Shown: positions 1 through 8,647, numbered from the stretch's first letter. The stretch: 42,949 bases of DNA from Lachnospiraceae bacterium (GCA_017392525.1 JAFOVD010000045.1:1-42949), one strand, 5' to 3'. The notes: generated by a model not told the origin, from the sequence alone. Translations and numbers: made by a program.

Positions 1-1
1 A

Positions 2-1753
2 GCTGCTGATTTTGGCCTTGATATGGGTAATGAGGAAGAAGGCGATTCATCAATTGAAGAAGATGAATTGGATTTTGAGGATTCAACGGATTTTGAGCCT
101 CAGAATGAAGAAAAGTCAGATGATTTACAGCAAGACTCGGAGACGGGCTCGGATGATGAAGAACCGTTAGAGTTAGATGATTTGGCAGAATTGGAAGAAG
201 AGCCACTGGAACTGGAAGAATCGCTGGTTGAAGGAGAGTCACTTGAAGAAAATGATTCGGAAGAAGAACCATTGGAACTTGAAAAATCAGAGGAATCAGA
301 GGAATCACATGAGCTGAATGAATCAGAAGACTCACAGGGGGCAGAAGAAGAGGAAGAGTCAGAAGAGCCGCTTGAATTGGAAGAATCTTTGGATTTGGAA
401 GAGCCTTTAGAAATGGAAGAACCATCGGAGAACGAGGATTCTGATAGTTCGGTTGATGATATTTTGTCCATGGCTCGTATGAAGATGGATGAGGATTCTG
501 AAGAGGAGGAAAGTATATTACAGCCGGAGTTTCAGCCAGATGAGTTGGATGAAGAAAGCGCAGAGGGAAGTGATTCATCATCTGCTGCAGTGGATGAATC
601 GGATCCTCTTCCGTTGGATGATCTTTCTGAGATAGGAATTGATTCCCTACCTCTTGGAGAGGATGTAGATTTACCTGAATTATTAGATGAGAACGGGGAT
701 TCTGATCTGATGGATTTCCTCGGAGAAGATTCGGATTTATCTGATATTGGTGACCTGCTTGAGTCTGATGAAAATAATATTGAATTGCAGGAAGCTAGAG
801 ATTTTTATGAAGCGGGTGTGGATGGTGTATCGCTTGATGCGTTTGATGAAGTTACAGAAACTCCTGAGGCAAAAGGTCTTTTAGGAAAAATCCAGAAGTT
901 TTTCCATAAATTATTTGAACACAAGGACAATGATCCTACTGGTGATCATACTGTAGAGATTATTGATAACATGGGACCAGAGGATCTTTCGGGTGAAAAT
1001 GCAGATATTCTGAAAGAATTTGAGGGCGAAGATGGAGAGACTTTAGATCCAAAGGCGGCCAAGGCAGAGGCGAAAAAGCAGGCCAAGGCTGAAAAAGAGA
1101 AGAAGAAAAAGGAAGCTGCAGCAGAAAAAGAAAAGAAGAAAAAGGAAGCTGCAGAAGCAAAGAAACGTAAAGCGGAGGAAAAGGCGAAGGCGAAGGCTAA
1201 TAAGCCAAAGGATAATTCACCGAAGATTCCGATTAAGGCGTTTATTCCATTTATATTACTTGCTGTTTCAATTATAGTTTTGGTTATGGTAGCCACGAAT
1301 GTCCTATCAGCACATAAAGCTGAGACGATGGCAAAGAAATATTTTGACAATGGCCAGTATGAACAGGCATATAAGGAGATTGGTAATAAGACCTTTAAAG
1401 ATGAGGAAGATATTAATTTCCAAGAATCTGTTCACTTGATGGCCGAACTTCAAATGAAGTATAATCGTTATCAATCATTTATGACAATGAAAAAATACGA
1501 TCTTGCGTTAGATGAACTCGTAAACGGATACGGAAGATACAATTTCAACGCTGCGACGGCTGCGGGATTAGGTATTGGAGATGCGTATGATGCTATGGCT
1601 CAGACCATGGCTGGTCAATTAATGGATCAGTTTGGTGTGACGACAGACCAGGCATTGGAGTTATATAATATTCATGATCGTAAGGATTATACGAAGGCTA
1701 TTATTGAAGTTGTTGAGAATTTGGGCATGAAAGTGGAGAACCAGTATGAATAA
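2..1753 (+). CDS. Acidic membrane-anchored protein with TPR-like C-terminus, 5' end outside window
   Basis: I do not recognise a named family. The reading frame is open from base 2, before the first ATG at 23, so the true start is probably upstream of the window. Numbering from that ATG, residues 1-250 are extremely rich in Glu, Asp and Ser and contain at least five copies of an EPLEL-type motif. Residues about 340-400 are Lys/Ala/Glu-rich and likely helical, with an 11-residue unit in tandem. One hydrophobic segment (about 407-428, starting near base 1241) is followed by roughly 150 residues that look helical and TPR-like (KYFDNGQYEQAYKEIG). With no N-terminal signal in view, the acidic part is probably cytoplasmic and the C-terminus outside; this orientation is an inference from charge. 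The stop overlaps hisH by 8 bases, suggesting translational coupling. Function unknown. Confidence 0.85.
   Translation, partial: AADFGLDMGNEEEGDSSIEEDELDFEDSTDFEPQNEEKSDDLQQDSETGSDDEEPLELDDLAELEEEPLELEESLVEGESLEENDSEEEPLELEKSEESEESHELNESEDSQGAEEEEESEEPLELEESLDLEEPLEMEEPSENEDSDSSVDDILSMARMKMDEDSEEEESILQPEFQPDELDEESAEGSDSSSAAVDESDPLPLDDLSEIGIDSLPLGEDVDLPELLDENGDSDLMDFLGEDSDLSDIGDLLESDENNIELQEARDFYEAGVDGVSLDAFDEVTETPEAKGLLGKIQKFFHKLFEHKDNDPTGDHTVEIIDNMGPEDLSGENADILKEFEGEDGETLDPKAAKAEAKKQAKAEKEKKKKEAAAEKEKKKKEAAEAKKRKAEEKAKAKANKPKDNSPKIPIKAFIPFILLAVSIIVLVMVATNVLSAHKAETMAKKYFDNGQYEQAYKEIGNKTFKDEEDINFQESVHLMAELQMKYNRYQSFMTMKKYDLALDELVNGYGRYNFNAATAAGLGIGDAYDAMAQTMAGQLMDQFGVTTDQALELYNIHDRKDYTKAIIEVVENLGMKVENQYE
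151..423 (+). repeat. Degenerate acidic EPLELE coding repeats
   Basis: Five spaced copies encode EEPLELDD, EEPLELEE, EEPLELEK, EEPLELEE and EEPLEMEE. The underlying codons vary (for example ccgttagagtta versus ccactggaactg), so the protein motif has been kept while the DNA drifted. This suggests selection on the peptide, not a recent DNA duplication. Confidence 0.7.
1088..1153 (+). repeat. 33-bp tandem repeat (AEKEKKKKEAA x2)
   Basis: Positions 1088-1120 and 1121-1153 are two adjacent 33-bp units differing at only two bases. They encode the same 11-residue charged helical unit twice, just before the transmembrane segment. The near-identity suggests a recent in-frame duplication or slippage. 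Confidence 0.85.
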
Positions 1754-2363
1754 CAAAGCAGTTGCAATCATTGATTATGATGCCGGTAACATCAAGAGTG
1801 TGCAGAAGGCAGTGGAGTATTTGGGTTATGAAACCGTTGTTACAAGAGAACCTAAGGTATTATTAGATGCTGGCCATGTAATATTACCTGGTGTAGGTTC
1901 CTTTGGAGATGCGATGGAGCATTTGAAACATTACGATTTGATTCCTGTAATACATGACATTGTTAAGGCAAAGAAACCTCTTATGGGCATCTGTCTTGGG
2001 TTGCAACTGCTTTTTGAGGATAGTGACGAAACTCCTGGCGTTGAAGGACTTGGAATCTTAAAGGGGCATATTCGCAAAATCCCTAGTGCACCTGGATTGA
2101 AAATTCCGCATGTTGGATGGAATTCTCTTAATTTCCCGAAGAACAGTAAACTTTTTCAAGGTATTCCGGAAGAATCATATGTATATTTTGTGCATTCTTA
2201 TTATCTTGAGGCTGAGAACCCTGATATTGTTGCGGCTACAACAGAATATGGAGTACATATCCATGCGGCGTGTGAGTATGGTAATATATTTGCCTGTCAG
2301 TTTCACCCGGAGAAGAGTAGTGCAATTGGATTGAAGATTATCGATAATTTTTTACATACATAG
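1746..2363 (+). CDS. hisH: Imidazole glycerol phosphate synthase, glutaminase subunit HisH
   Basis: Class I glutamine amidotransferase that hydrolyses glutamine and channels ammonia to HisF in histidine biosynthesis. The catalytic triad is visible: Cys83 in GICLGLQLLF, and His187 and Glu189 in FHPEKS. The oxyanion-strand motif PGVGSFGDAM lies at about residues 48-57. At 205 residues it has normal family length. The start overlaps the upstream stop by 8 bases and hisF follows after 9 bases, so the two subunits are made together. No other his genes lie in the window downstream. Confidence 0.97.
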   Translation: MNNKAVAIIDYDAGNIKSVQKAVEYLGYETVVTREPKVLLDAGHVILPGVGSFGDAMEHLKHYDLIPVIHDIVKAKKPLMGICLGLQLLFEDSDETPGVEGLGILKGHIRKIPSAPGLKIPHVGWNSLNFPKNSKLFQGIPEESYVYFVHSYYLEAENPDIVAATTEYGVHIHAACEYGNIFACQFHPEKSSAIGLKIIDNFLHT

Positions 2364-2372
2364 GGGGCTTAC

Positions 2373-3134
2373 ATGTTTACAAAAAGAATTATTCCTTGTT
2401 TAGATGTCAAGGATGGACGAGTGGTAAAAGGTATTAATTTTGTTGATTTGCAGGATGCCGGTGATCCGGTTGCTGTTGCAGAGGTTTACGATAAGGCCGG
2501 TGCTGATGAACTTGTTTTTTTAGATATTACAGCTTCATCCGATAACAGAAGCACTGTGGTAGATATGGTTCGCGAGGTTGCCAAAAAAGTGTTTATTCCC
2601 TTTACTGTTGGAGGTGGAATTCGTACTGTTGACGATTTTCGCGTATTACTAAGAGAAGGTGCGGATAAGATTTCGATTAATTCATCTGCTATAGATAATC
2701 CGAAATTAATTTCGGATGCTGCTGAAAAGTTTGGAAGTCAATGTGTTGTGGTTGCAATTGATGCAAAGAAGCGTGCAGATGGTTCAGGCTGGAATGTTTA
2801 TAAGCATGGTGGCCGTATTGATGTTGGCATGGATGCTGTTGAGTGGGCTAAAGAGGCAGCTCGTTTAGGAGCAGGAGAGATTTTGCTTACCAGTATGGAT
2901 TGCGATGGCACCAAGGCGGGGTACGATTGTGAATTGACAAAAGCTATAGCTAGTGCAGTTTCGATTCCTGTGATTGCATCTGGTGGTGCCGGATGTGAAG
3001 AGGATTTTAAAGATGCATTTCAAGCTGGGGCAGATGCGGCTCTTGCTGCGTCGCTGTTTCATTTTCATGAACTTGATATACGTGACCTGAAGGAATATCT
3101 TGCCGGTCAGGATATTTCAGTTAGAATAGATTGA
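2373..3134 (+). CDS. hisF: Imidazole glycerol phosphate synthase, cyclase subunit HisF
   Basis: TIM-barrel cyclase that uses ammonia from HisH and PRFAR to make imidazole glycerol phosphate and AICAR. The N-terminal [15 protein letters not shown] carries catalytic Asp11, and the second catalytic Asp130 is in VVVAIDAKK. Phosphate-binding loops TVGGGIR and ASGGAG are present. Length (253) is normal. A GGGG-type ribosome binding site sits in the 9-base gap after hisH. The AICAR by-product can be recycled by the AICAR formyltransferase encoded 1.6 kb downstream. A strong terminator follows at once, so hisF ends its transcription unit. Confidence 0.97.
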   Translation: MFTKRIIPCLDVKDGRVVKGINFVDLQDAGDPVAVAEVYDKAGADELVFLDITASSDNRSTVVDMVREVAKKVFIPFTVGGGIRTVDDFRVLLREGADKISINSSAIDNPKLISDAAEKFGSQCVVVAIDAKKRADGSGWNVYKHGGRIDVGMDAVEWAKEAARLGAGEILLTSMDCDGTKAGYDCELTKAIASAVSIPVIASGGAGCEEDFKDAFQAGADAALAASLFHFHELDIRDLKEYLAGQDISVRID

Positions 3135-3139
3135 GGTGT

Positions 3140-3169
3140 AGGTCTTCGGTTCAGCCGAGGACCTTTTTT
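3140..3169 (+). terminator. Rho-independent terminator after hisF
   Basis: A 10-bp stem with one G-U pair (AGGTCTTCGG / CCGAGGACCT) and a 5-base loop is followed by six T. It begins 6 bases after the hisF stop. Confidence 0.93.
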
Positions 3170-3192
3170 ATAAAATAGAAAAGAGGATGTAT

Positions 3193-3885
3193 ATGAAATT
3201 TCCAGAGAATAATTGGTATGAAGTACTTAAGGATGAGTTTAGTCAGCCTTATTTTAAAGAGTTAGAAGAAAAAGTGAGAAAAGAACGAGAGGCATATACA
3301 GTTTATCCCTCAGATAAAGACGTGTTTTCTGCTTTTTCTTATACAGATTATCAGGATGTTAAAGTTGTTATTTTAGGTCAGGATCCCTACCATGAGCCGG
3401 GGCAGGCGCATGGATTGGCATTTTCTGTAAAGCCGGGAGTTGACGCTCCGCCATCACTTTTAAATATGTATAAAGAATTAAATAGAGAGTATGGATGCTT
3501 TATCCCGGATAATGGATATTTGAAAGAGTGGGCTGATCAGGGTGTGTTCCTTTTGAATACGGTGCTTACGGTTCGTGAACATGCAGCTAATTCTCATGCA
3601 TCATTTGGTTGGAAGCAGTTTACGGATGCGGTTATTAAAAAACTTGGAGAGAGAGAAGAACCGATAGTATTTTTGCTTTGGGGAAAACAGGCGGCAGAGA
3701 AGAAAAAATTGATATCTAATCCAAAGCATATGATTCTAGAGACAACTCATCCAAGTCCGTTATCAGCATATAGAGGCTTCCTGGGATGCAACCATTTTGC
3801 GATTGCCAATGAATTCTTAAAGGCCAACTTAAAGCCGGAGATACAGTGGCAGATTTCAAATCTTCAGGAAAGGATTCATTTCTAA
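3193..3885 (+). CDS. ung: Uracil-DNA glycosylase (family 1)
   Basis: Removes uracil from DNA to start base-excision repair. Diagnostic motifs are GQDPYHEPGQAHGLAFSV (catalytic Asp64) and HPSPLSAYRGFLGCNHF (catalytic His186). Two ATGs are possible; I chose 3193 because the AAGAGG ribosome binding site at 3181-3186 is 6 bases upstream, while it directly abuts the ATG at 3187. The product is 230 residues, normal for family 1. It sits alone between the hisF terminator and the purO promoter. Confidence 0.96.
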   Translation: MKFPENNWYEVLKDEFSQPYFKELEEKVRKEREAYTVYPSDKDVFSAFSYTDYQDVKVVILGQDPYHEPGQAHGLAFSVKPGVDAPPSLLNMYKELNREYGCFIPDNGYLKEWADQGVFLLNTVLTVREHAANSHASFGWKQFTDAVIKKLGEREEPIVFLLWGKQAAEKKKLISNPKHMILETTHPSPLSAYRGFLGCNHFAIANEFLKANLKPEIQWQISNLQERIHF

Positions 3886-3924
3886 TAATTAGAATTACTT
3901 ATATATACCATTAGTATTTATTCG

Positions 3925-3953
3925 TGGAAATAATATGTACCATCGGATATAAT
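3925..3953 (+). promoter_or_regulatory. Probable sigma-A promoter of purO
   Basis: TGGAAA and a consensus TATAAT (3948-3953) are separated by 17 bases, about 36 bases upstream of the chosen purO start. No guanine-riboswitch or other conserved aptamer sequence is apparent in the short leader. Confidence 0.5.
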
Positions 3954-3989
3954 AGGGGCGTAAGAAATTGGTTGATTCAGGAGGCTGGA

Positions 3990-4703
3990 ATGAACAAAGA
4001 GTTACTAAAAACAGAACTTGAAAACAACACCTATCCAGGCAGAGGTATCGTTGTGGGACGTACCCCTGATGGAAAACATGCTGTAACTGCTTATTTCATT
4101 ATGGGAAGAAGCGAAAATAGTAGAAATCGTGTTTTTGTTGAGGATGGTGAAGGCATCAGAACAGAAGCATTTGATCCGTCAAAGCTTGTGGATCCTAGTT
4201 TGATTATCTATGCGCCTGTTAGAGTTAGAGGCAATGATACGATCGTGACAAACGGAGATCAAACGGATACGGTTTACGAACAGATGGAACAGGGAAAGAC
4301 ATTTGAAGAATCTCTTCGTATTCGTCAGTTTGAGCCGGACGGACCAAACTATACACCACGCATTTCTGCTGTTATGCATGTGGAAAATGGTGATTTCTCT
4401 TATGAAATGTCAATCTTGAAGAGTCATGAGGGAGATCCGTCTTGTTCTTGCAGATACACGTTTTCTTATGATTGTCCAATCAGGGGAGAGGGAAGATTTA
4501 TTCATACCTATATCAGTGATGGAAATCCCCTTCCAAGTTTTGAGGGAGAGCCACAGCGTGTAGAGATTGATGGAGACATCGATTCTTTTACAGAAATGGT
4601 TTGGAATTCTTTAAATCAGGAAAACAAAGTTTCATTATTTGTCCGCTATATTGATATTGAAACAGGCAAATATGAGACTCGTATTGTTAACAAGAATAAG
4701 TAA
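3990..4703 (+). CDS. purO: IMP cyclohydrolase, archaeal PurO type
   Basis: Closes the ring of FAICAR to give IMP, the last step of de novo purine synthesis. The sequence resembles the archaeal PurO family and not the MGS-like cyclohydrolase domain of bacterial PurH: YPGRGIVVGRTPDG near the N-terminus, SENSRNR, TNGDQTD and YTPRISAVM in the same order as PurO. I chose ATG 3990 because a full AGGAGG (3979-3984) lies 5 bases upstream; a longer GTG-started frame from 3924 runs through the promoter and has no ribosome binding site. Product 237 residues. It is followed after 12 bases by a stand-alone AICAR formyltransferase, so the pair supplies both halves of PurH. Family assignment is by motif only. 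Confidence 0.88.
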   Translation: MNKELLKTELENNTYPGRGIVVGRTPDGKHAVTAYFIMGRSENSRNRVFVEDGEGIRTEAFDPSKLVDPSLIIYAPVRVRGNDTIVTNGDQTDTVYEQMEQGKTFEESLRIRQFEPDGPNYTPRISAVMHVENGDFSYEMSILKSHEGDPSCSCRYTFSYDCPIRGEGRFIHTYISDGNPLPSFEGEPQRVEIDGDIDSFTEMVWNSLNQENKVSLFVRYIDIETGKYETRIVNKNK

Positions 4704-4715
4704 AAGAGGAAAAAG

Positions 4716-5897
4716 ATGAAAGAATTAGAACTTAAGTACGGATGTAATCCAAATCAGAAACCATCTAGAATTTACATGGAAGGAAATCAGGAATTGCCGG
4801 TTCAGGTTTTGAACGGTAAGCCGGGTTATATTAACTTCCTGGACGCATTTAATGGTTGGCAGCTTGTGAAAGAACTGAAGAAGGCAACAGGTCTTCCGGC
4901 TGCTACATCATTTAAGCATGTTTCTCCTGCCGGTGCGGCTGTTGGCCTGCCAATGACAGATGTAGAGAAGAAAATTTACTGGGTGGACGATTTGGATATT
5001 GAGTTTACACCACTTGCAAATGCTTATAGTAGAGCAAGAGGAGCAGACCGTATGTCATCATTTGGCGATTTTATTTCCCTGTCTGATGTTTGCGATGTAC
5101 CAACCGCGAAGATCATTCGTCGCGAAGTTTCAGATGGTGTAATCGCTCCGGGATACGAGCCGGAAGCGCTGGAGATTCTGAAGGGTAAGAAGAAGGGCAA
5201 TTACGCAATTATTCAGATTGATCCGGATTATGAACCTGAAAAGATTGAGCGTAAGCAGGTTTATGGTATTACTTTTGAACAGGGAAGAAATGAACTCAAC
5301 ATTGATGAACATTTCTTTGACAATGTTGTGACAGAAAACAAGGAAATTCCTGAGTCAGCAAAGATTGATTTGACAATTGCTATGATTACGCTTAAGTATA
5401 CACAGTCAAATAGTGTTTGTTATGCAAAGGGTGGACAGGCAATCGGTATTGGAGCCGGACAGCAGTCTAGAATTCATTGTACAAGACTTGCGGGTTCTAA
5501 GGCAGATAACTGGTGGCTTCGTCAGTCTCCAAAGGTGCTTGCATTGCCATTTTTAGACACTATCAAACGTGCAGATCGTGATAATGCTATTGATCTGTAC
5601 ATTGGTGAGGATTATATGGATGTCTTGGCTGATGGAGAATGGGAACGTATCTTTAAGGAAAAACCGGAAGTTTTCACAAGAGAAGAAAAGAGAGCTTGGC
5701 TGGATAAGAATACAGGTGTTTCTCTTGGCTCAGATGCTTTCTTCCCGTTTGGAGATAATATTGAAAGAGCGTTTAAGAGTGGAGTTTCCTATGTTGCTGA
5801 ACCGGGTGGTTCCATTCGTGATGATAATGTTATTGATACATGTAACAAACATAATATGGCAATGGCGTTTACGGGTATTCGACTTTTCCATCATTAA
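4716..5897 (+). CDS. Stand-alone AICAR formyltransferase (PurH C-terminal-type domain)
   Basis: Transfers a formyl group from 10-formyl-tetrahydrofolate to AICAR, giving FAICAR. The N-terminal LKYGCNPNQKPSRIY matches the start of the PurH transformylase domain (LRYGxNPHQ), and SFKHVSPAGAAVG (Lys67-His68) corresponds to the catalytic KH motif. Later motifs include RGADRMSSFGDFISLSD and KYTQSNSVCYAKGGQAIGIGAGQQSR, then PGGSIRDDNVI near the end. At 393 residues it lacks the N-terminal cyclohydrolase domain, which PurO immediately upstream replaces. RBS AAAAGAGG. The pair is predicted to be one operon. Confidence 0.93.
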   Translation: MKELELKYGCNPNQKPSRIYMEGNQELPVQVLNGKPGYINFLDAFNGWQLVKELKKATGLPAATSFKHVSPAGAAVGLPMTDVEKKIYWVDDLDIEFTPLANAYSRARGADRMSSFGDFISLSDVCDVPTAKIIRREVSDGVIAPGYEPEALEILKGKKKGNYAIIQIDPDYEPEKIERKQVYGITFEQGRNELNIDEHFFDNVVTENKEIPESAKIDLTIAMITLKYTQSNSVCYAKGGQAIGIGAGQQSRIHCTRLAGSKADNWWLRQSPKVLALPFLDTIKRADRDNAIDLYIGEDYMDVLADGEWERIFKEKPEVFTREEKRAWLDKNTGVSLGSDAFFPFGDNIERAFKSGVSYVAEPGGSIRDDNVIDTCNKHNMAMAFTGIRLFHH

Positions 5898-5962
5898 TTT
5901 TGAAAATCTATGTATTAATAACCGGTTGTTTTGGGGTAGAGTGAACGGAAAATATGAGAAGG

Positions 5963-5994
5963 AAAAAGGAGCTTGCATTTCTGCAGGCTCCTTT
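5963..5994 (-). terminator. Bidirectional terminator between the convergent purine pair and tmcAL
   Basis: A 13-bp stem with one G-U pair (5965-5977 with 5982-5994) encloses a TTTC loop. On the - strand it is followed by five T, fitting termination of tmcAL. On the + strand only TTT follows, with a further T-rich stretch after it, so it may also serve the purine genes. Confidence 0.85.
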
Positions 5995-6004
5995 GCTTTA
6001 TATT

Positions 6005-7246
6005 TTAGATATTTACAAGGTCGAATTTACGAGTGTACTCCGTTTTGTAAAGCTTTCCGGTTTTGCTGGTTAATATTGCTCGATATAAATCTGCTGCCTG
6101 AATATCTTTCTGAAACAGATATAGAGCGTCTTTGTCCAAAACCTGTTCGGCATCCTTGGGATTATAGATTACAGGGATATCGCATTTTTTCTTTAATTCG
6201 CTTAAAAGTGCAGAACCCTTTTTGGAAAATCCCAGGACTCGTAGATACGGTATGTCTTTCTTTTTGGCGAGTTCTTCGTCTTCCTTTGTCAAATCCAGAA
6301 GAATGTGTGAAAGAACTCTTGAAATTCTGGAATAGGTCATCTCTTTTGTCTTAAGCAGATCGTTTAGCTGTCCCCAGGTGAGATACTGGTCTCTTGAATT
6401 TTTGATTCTGTTAGACAGTTCTTCAGAACAGTCTTGATAAATCGAGTAATCATCGGTTCGAATCAGTTTCTCGTGTAATAACAGCGAACAGTCGTCTCTG
6501 TCCAAAATGCAATTATCGGCCACCTGTTCAAGGAGTGGAGTAAGCATAGGACTGTCCAGTACGTCGGATAAGATGGATTGAATCGCCTCCGGATTTCCTT
6601 TTTTGAGAACTTTTCGTATTGCGGATGCAGAGGCAAAACTTGCCACATCATCCGGGATGGATGCATCATGATAGCTTGCACCGATTCGCTTCATGGCGAT
6701 TGGGGCAAAGGATGCATTTCTGCGTTTGATAGATTTGACATATTCAATGCCAAGAATGTTGTTTGGCGTGGATAAAAAGAATTCGTCAATATCTAATATT
6801 TTCTTTAGCGCGTGTTCTCGGGCAACAGGAAATGTGACGCCGGACTTTAATTCTTCTTTTAACAGAGAAGTATAAGTTTCTGGTTCATTTACCAATACCT
6901 CAGAGACGGTATGAAATAAACTGATATCATCGGATTCTGCACCAAATAGCATTTGATCTACAATGTCTGTGTGCTGTAATACGGAAACGGCAGCGTCTGC
7001 AAAGTGTTCTGCAGTTGCCGTTGAAGCAGTTACAGGTAACATTAACACTAAATCGGCACCTGATTCCAGGGCAATCTTTGCGCGAGTGTATTTGTCCACA
7101 ACAGCCGGTGCCCCACGTTGGGTAAAGTCACCGCTCATAACGATTACATTAGCGTCGCTGCCGTAGTGCTCACAAGCTTCTTTTAACTGATAGCGATGAC
7201 CCATGTGAAAAGGATTATATTCTGCTACAATTCCGGTTACTTTCAT
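6005..7246 (-). CDS. tmcAL: tRNA(Met) cytidine acetate ligase TmcAL
   Basis: ATP-dependent enzyme of the nucleotidyltransferase fold that acetylates the wobble cytidine of elongator tRNA-Met (B. subtilis YlbM family). The N-terminus VTGIVAEYNPFHMGHRYQL carries the HxGH nucleotide-binding motif at residues 14-17; MSGDFTQRGAPAVVDKYTRA follows, and SASAIRK is the second substrate motif. Length 413 is normal. The start has an AGGAGG 7 bases upstream on the - strand. It is the only - strand gene in the window. A possible extended -10 (TGCTAAAAT on the - strand, 7277-7285) lies in the gap it shares with ackA, without a clear -35. Confidence 0.94.
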   Translation of the reverse strand: MKVTGIVAEYNPFHMGHRYQLKEACEHYGSDANVIVMSGDFTQRGAPAVVDKYTRAKIALESGADLVLMLPVTASTATAEHFADAAVSVLQHTDIVDQMLFGAESDDISLFHTVSEVLVNEPETYTSLLKEELKSGVTFPVAREHALKKILDIDEFFLSTPNNILGIEYVKSIKRRNASFAPIAMKRIGASYHDASIPDDVASFASASAIRKVLKKGNPEAIQSILSDVLDSPMLTPLLEQVADNCILDRDDCSLLLHEKLIRTDDYSIYQDCSEELSNRIKNSRDQYLTWGQLNDLLKTKEMTYSRISRVLSHILLDLTKEDEELAKKKDIPYLRVLGFSKKGSALLSELKKKCDIPVIYNPKDAEQVLDKDALYLFQKDIQAADLYRAILTSKTGKLYKTEYTRKFDLVNI

Positions 7247-7343
7247 AACAATCCCTCCTCGTGTATTTATGTTTTAATTTTAGCATAGGATTGAGGCTTC
7301 GACTTACAAAATGTCTTAATTTATGAACTTTTATTTTACATAC

Positions 7344-7372
7344 TTGAGCCCTTTTTGTTCTAAGGTTATAAT
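7344..7372 (+). promoter_or_regulatory. Sigma-A promoter of ackA
   Basis: TTGAGC and consensus TATAAT (7367-7372) with a 17-base spacer, 47 bases upstream of ackA. The 173-base gap 7247-7419 holds this promoter and the divergent tmcAL upstream region; I see nothing else in it. Confidence 0.8.
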
Positions 7373-7419
7373 TATTTTAGTTTGTGCGTAAAGCATAAAG
7401 AGAAAAGAGGAGAAAATAA

Positions 7420-8610
7420 ATGAATATTTTAGTTATCAATTGCGGAAGCTCATCTCTGAAATATCAGGTCATTGATTCTGCTTCTGAAAAAGTATTGGCA
7501 AAGGGGCTTTGCGAAAGAATCGGTATCGATGGAAGAATGAATTATACACCGGCAGGCGGGGAAAAAGAGGTGACAGAGGCACCTATGCCTACACATACAG
7601 AGGCTGTAAAGATGGTTCTGGAAGCTCTTGTGAATGAAAAAACCGGTGTGCTTAAGAGCCTTGATGAAATCGATGCAGTAGGACATCGTATCGTTCACGG
7701 CGGAGAAGCTTTCAAGCAGTCAGTTGTGATTACAGATGAAGTTTTAAAGACGGTGGAAGAGTGCAATGATTTGGCACCTCTTCATAATCCTGCGAACATT
7801 ATTGGTATTAATGCATGTAAAGAATTGATGCCTAATGTACCAATGGTCGGCGTTTTTGATACAGCTTTTCATGCAAATATGCCTGCAAAAGCATATATGT
7901 ATGCAGTTCCTTACAAATATTATGAAGACTACAAAGTACGTAGATATGGTTTTCACGGAACAAGCCACTCTTATGTATCACAGAGAGTAGCAGATATTCT
8001 CGGCAAGCCATATGATGGAATGAAGACAATTGTTTGCCACCTTGGAAATGGTGCATCTGTTTCTGCTGTTAAGGATGGCGTGTCAGTTGATACATCAATG
8101 GGACTTTCTCCATTGGAAGGTCTTATCATGGGAACACGTTCAGGTGATATTGATCCATCAGCAATTGAATTTATTGCTAAAAAGGAAGGAATGGATCTTT
8201 CACAGGCATTAAATATGTTAAATAAAGAATCGGGTATGCTTGGATTATCCGGAATTTCATCTGATTTCCGTGATATCCTTGCAGGAATTGAAAGTGGAAA
8301 TGAAAAAGCTAAAATCGCATTAGATGCTTTCTGCTATAGAGTTGCTAAGTATGTCGGTGCTTATGCTGCAGCTATGAATGGTGTGGATGCAATTGCATTT
8401 ACAGCAGGTATTGGCGAGAACAACAGTTATGTACGTGCAAAGGTATGTGAATACTTTGGATATCTTGGAATCACATTAGATGAAGAGGCTAACCAGAATG
8501 CAGGTGATGAAGCTATTATTTCTACAGCAGATTCACGTGTTAAGGTATTAGTTGTAGCAACAAATGAAGAGCTTGCTATTGCTAGAGAAACAGAGGCTTT
8601 AGTTAAATAA
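7420..8610 (+). CDS. ackA: Acetate kinase
   Basis: Interconverts acetyl phosphate and acetate with ATP formation, the main substrate-level ATP step in fermentative acetate production. Family motifs are NILVINCGSSSLKYQ at the N-terminus, VGHRIVHGGE, PLHNPANI, RRYGFHGTSHSYV, CHLGNGASV and AFTAGIGENN. Full length at 396 residues. Strong RBS (AGAGGAG) and its own promoter. The usual partner, phosphotransacetylase (pta), is not adjacent, so acetyl phosphate must come from a gene elsewhere. No terminator is visible between ackA and the yceD promoter. Confidence 0.98.
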   Translation: MNILVINCGSSSLKYQVIDSASEKVLAKGLCERIGIDGRMNYTPAGGEKEVTEAPMPTHTEAVKMVLEALVNEKTGVLKSLDEIDAVGHRIVHGGEAFKQSVVITDEVLKTVEECNDLAPLHNPANIIGINACKELMPNVPMVGVFDTAFHANMPAKAYMYAVPYKYYEDYKVRRYGFHGTSHSYVSQRVADILGKPYDGMKTIVCHLGNGASVSAVKDGVSVDTSMGLSPLEGLIMGTRSGDIDPSAIEFIAKKEGMDLSQALNMLNKESGMLGLSGISSDFRDILAGIESGNEKAKIALDAFCYRVAKYVGAYAAAMNGVDAIAFTAGIGENNSYVRAKVCEYFGYLGITLDEEANQNAGDEAIISTADSRVKVLVVATNEELAIARETEALVK

Positions 8611-8618
8611 GAAAGTTG

Positions 8619-8647
8619 TTGACAAGAGTTTCTGCCATATGTATAAT
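8619..8647 (+). promoter_or_regulatory. Consensus sigma-A promoter of yceD-rpmF
   Basis: TTGACA (8619-8624), a 17-base spacer and TATAAT (8642-8647) match the consensus exactly. It lies 9 bases after the ackA stop and 28 bases before the yceD start. Confidence 0.93.

Noticed and set aside
100-471. Ser-rich open frame on the - strand
   Set aside because: It is the complement of the Glu/Asp codon-rich acidic region (gaa/gat read as ttc/atc and tca frames); composition and lack of a ribosome binding site mark it as a shadow.
3886-3989. Purine riboswitch in front of purO
   Set aside because: The predicted leader is only about 30 bases and shows none of the conserved purine-aptamer loop sequences.
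5569-6354. 261-codon open frame on the + strand across the purine gene end and tmcAL
   Set aside because: It overlaps two well-supported genes in another frame and opposite strand, crosses a terminator, and its protein shows no family features.
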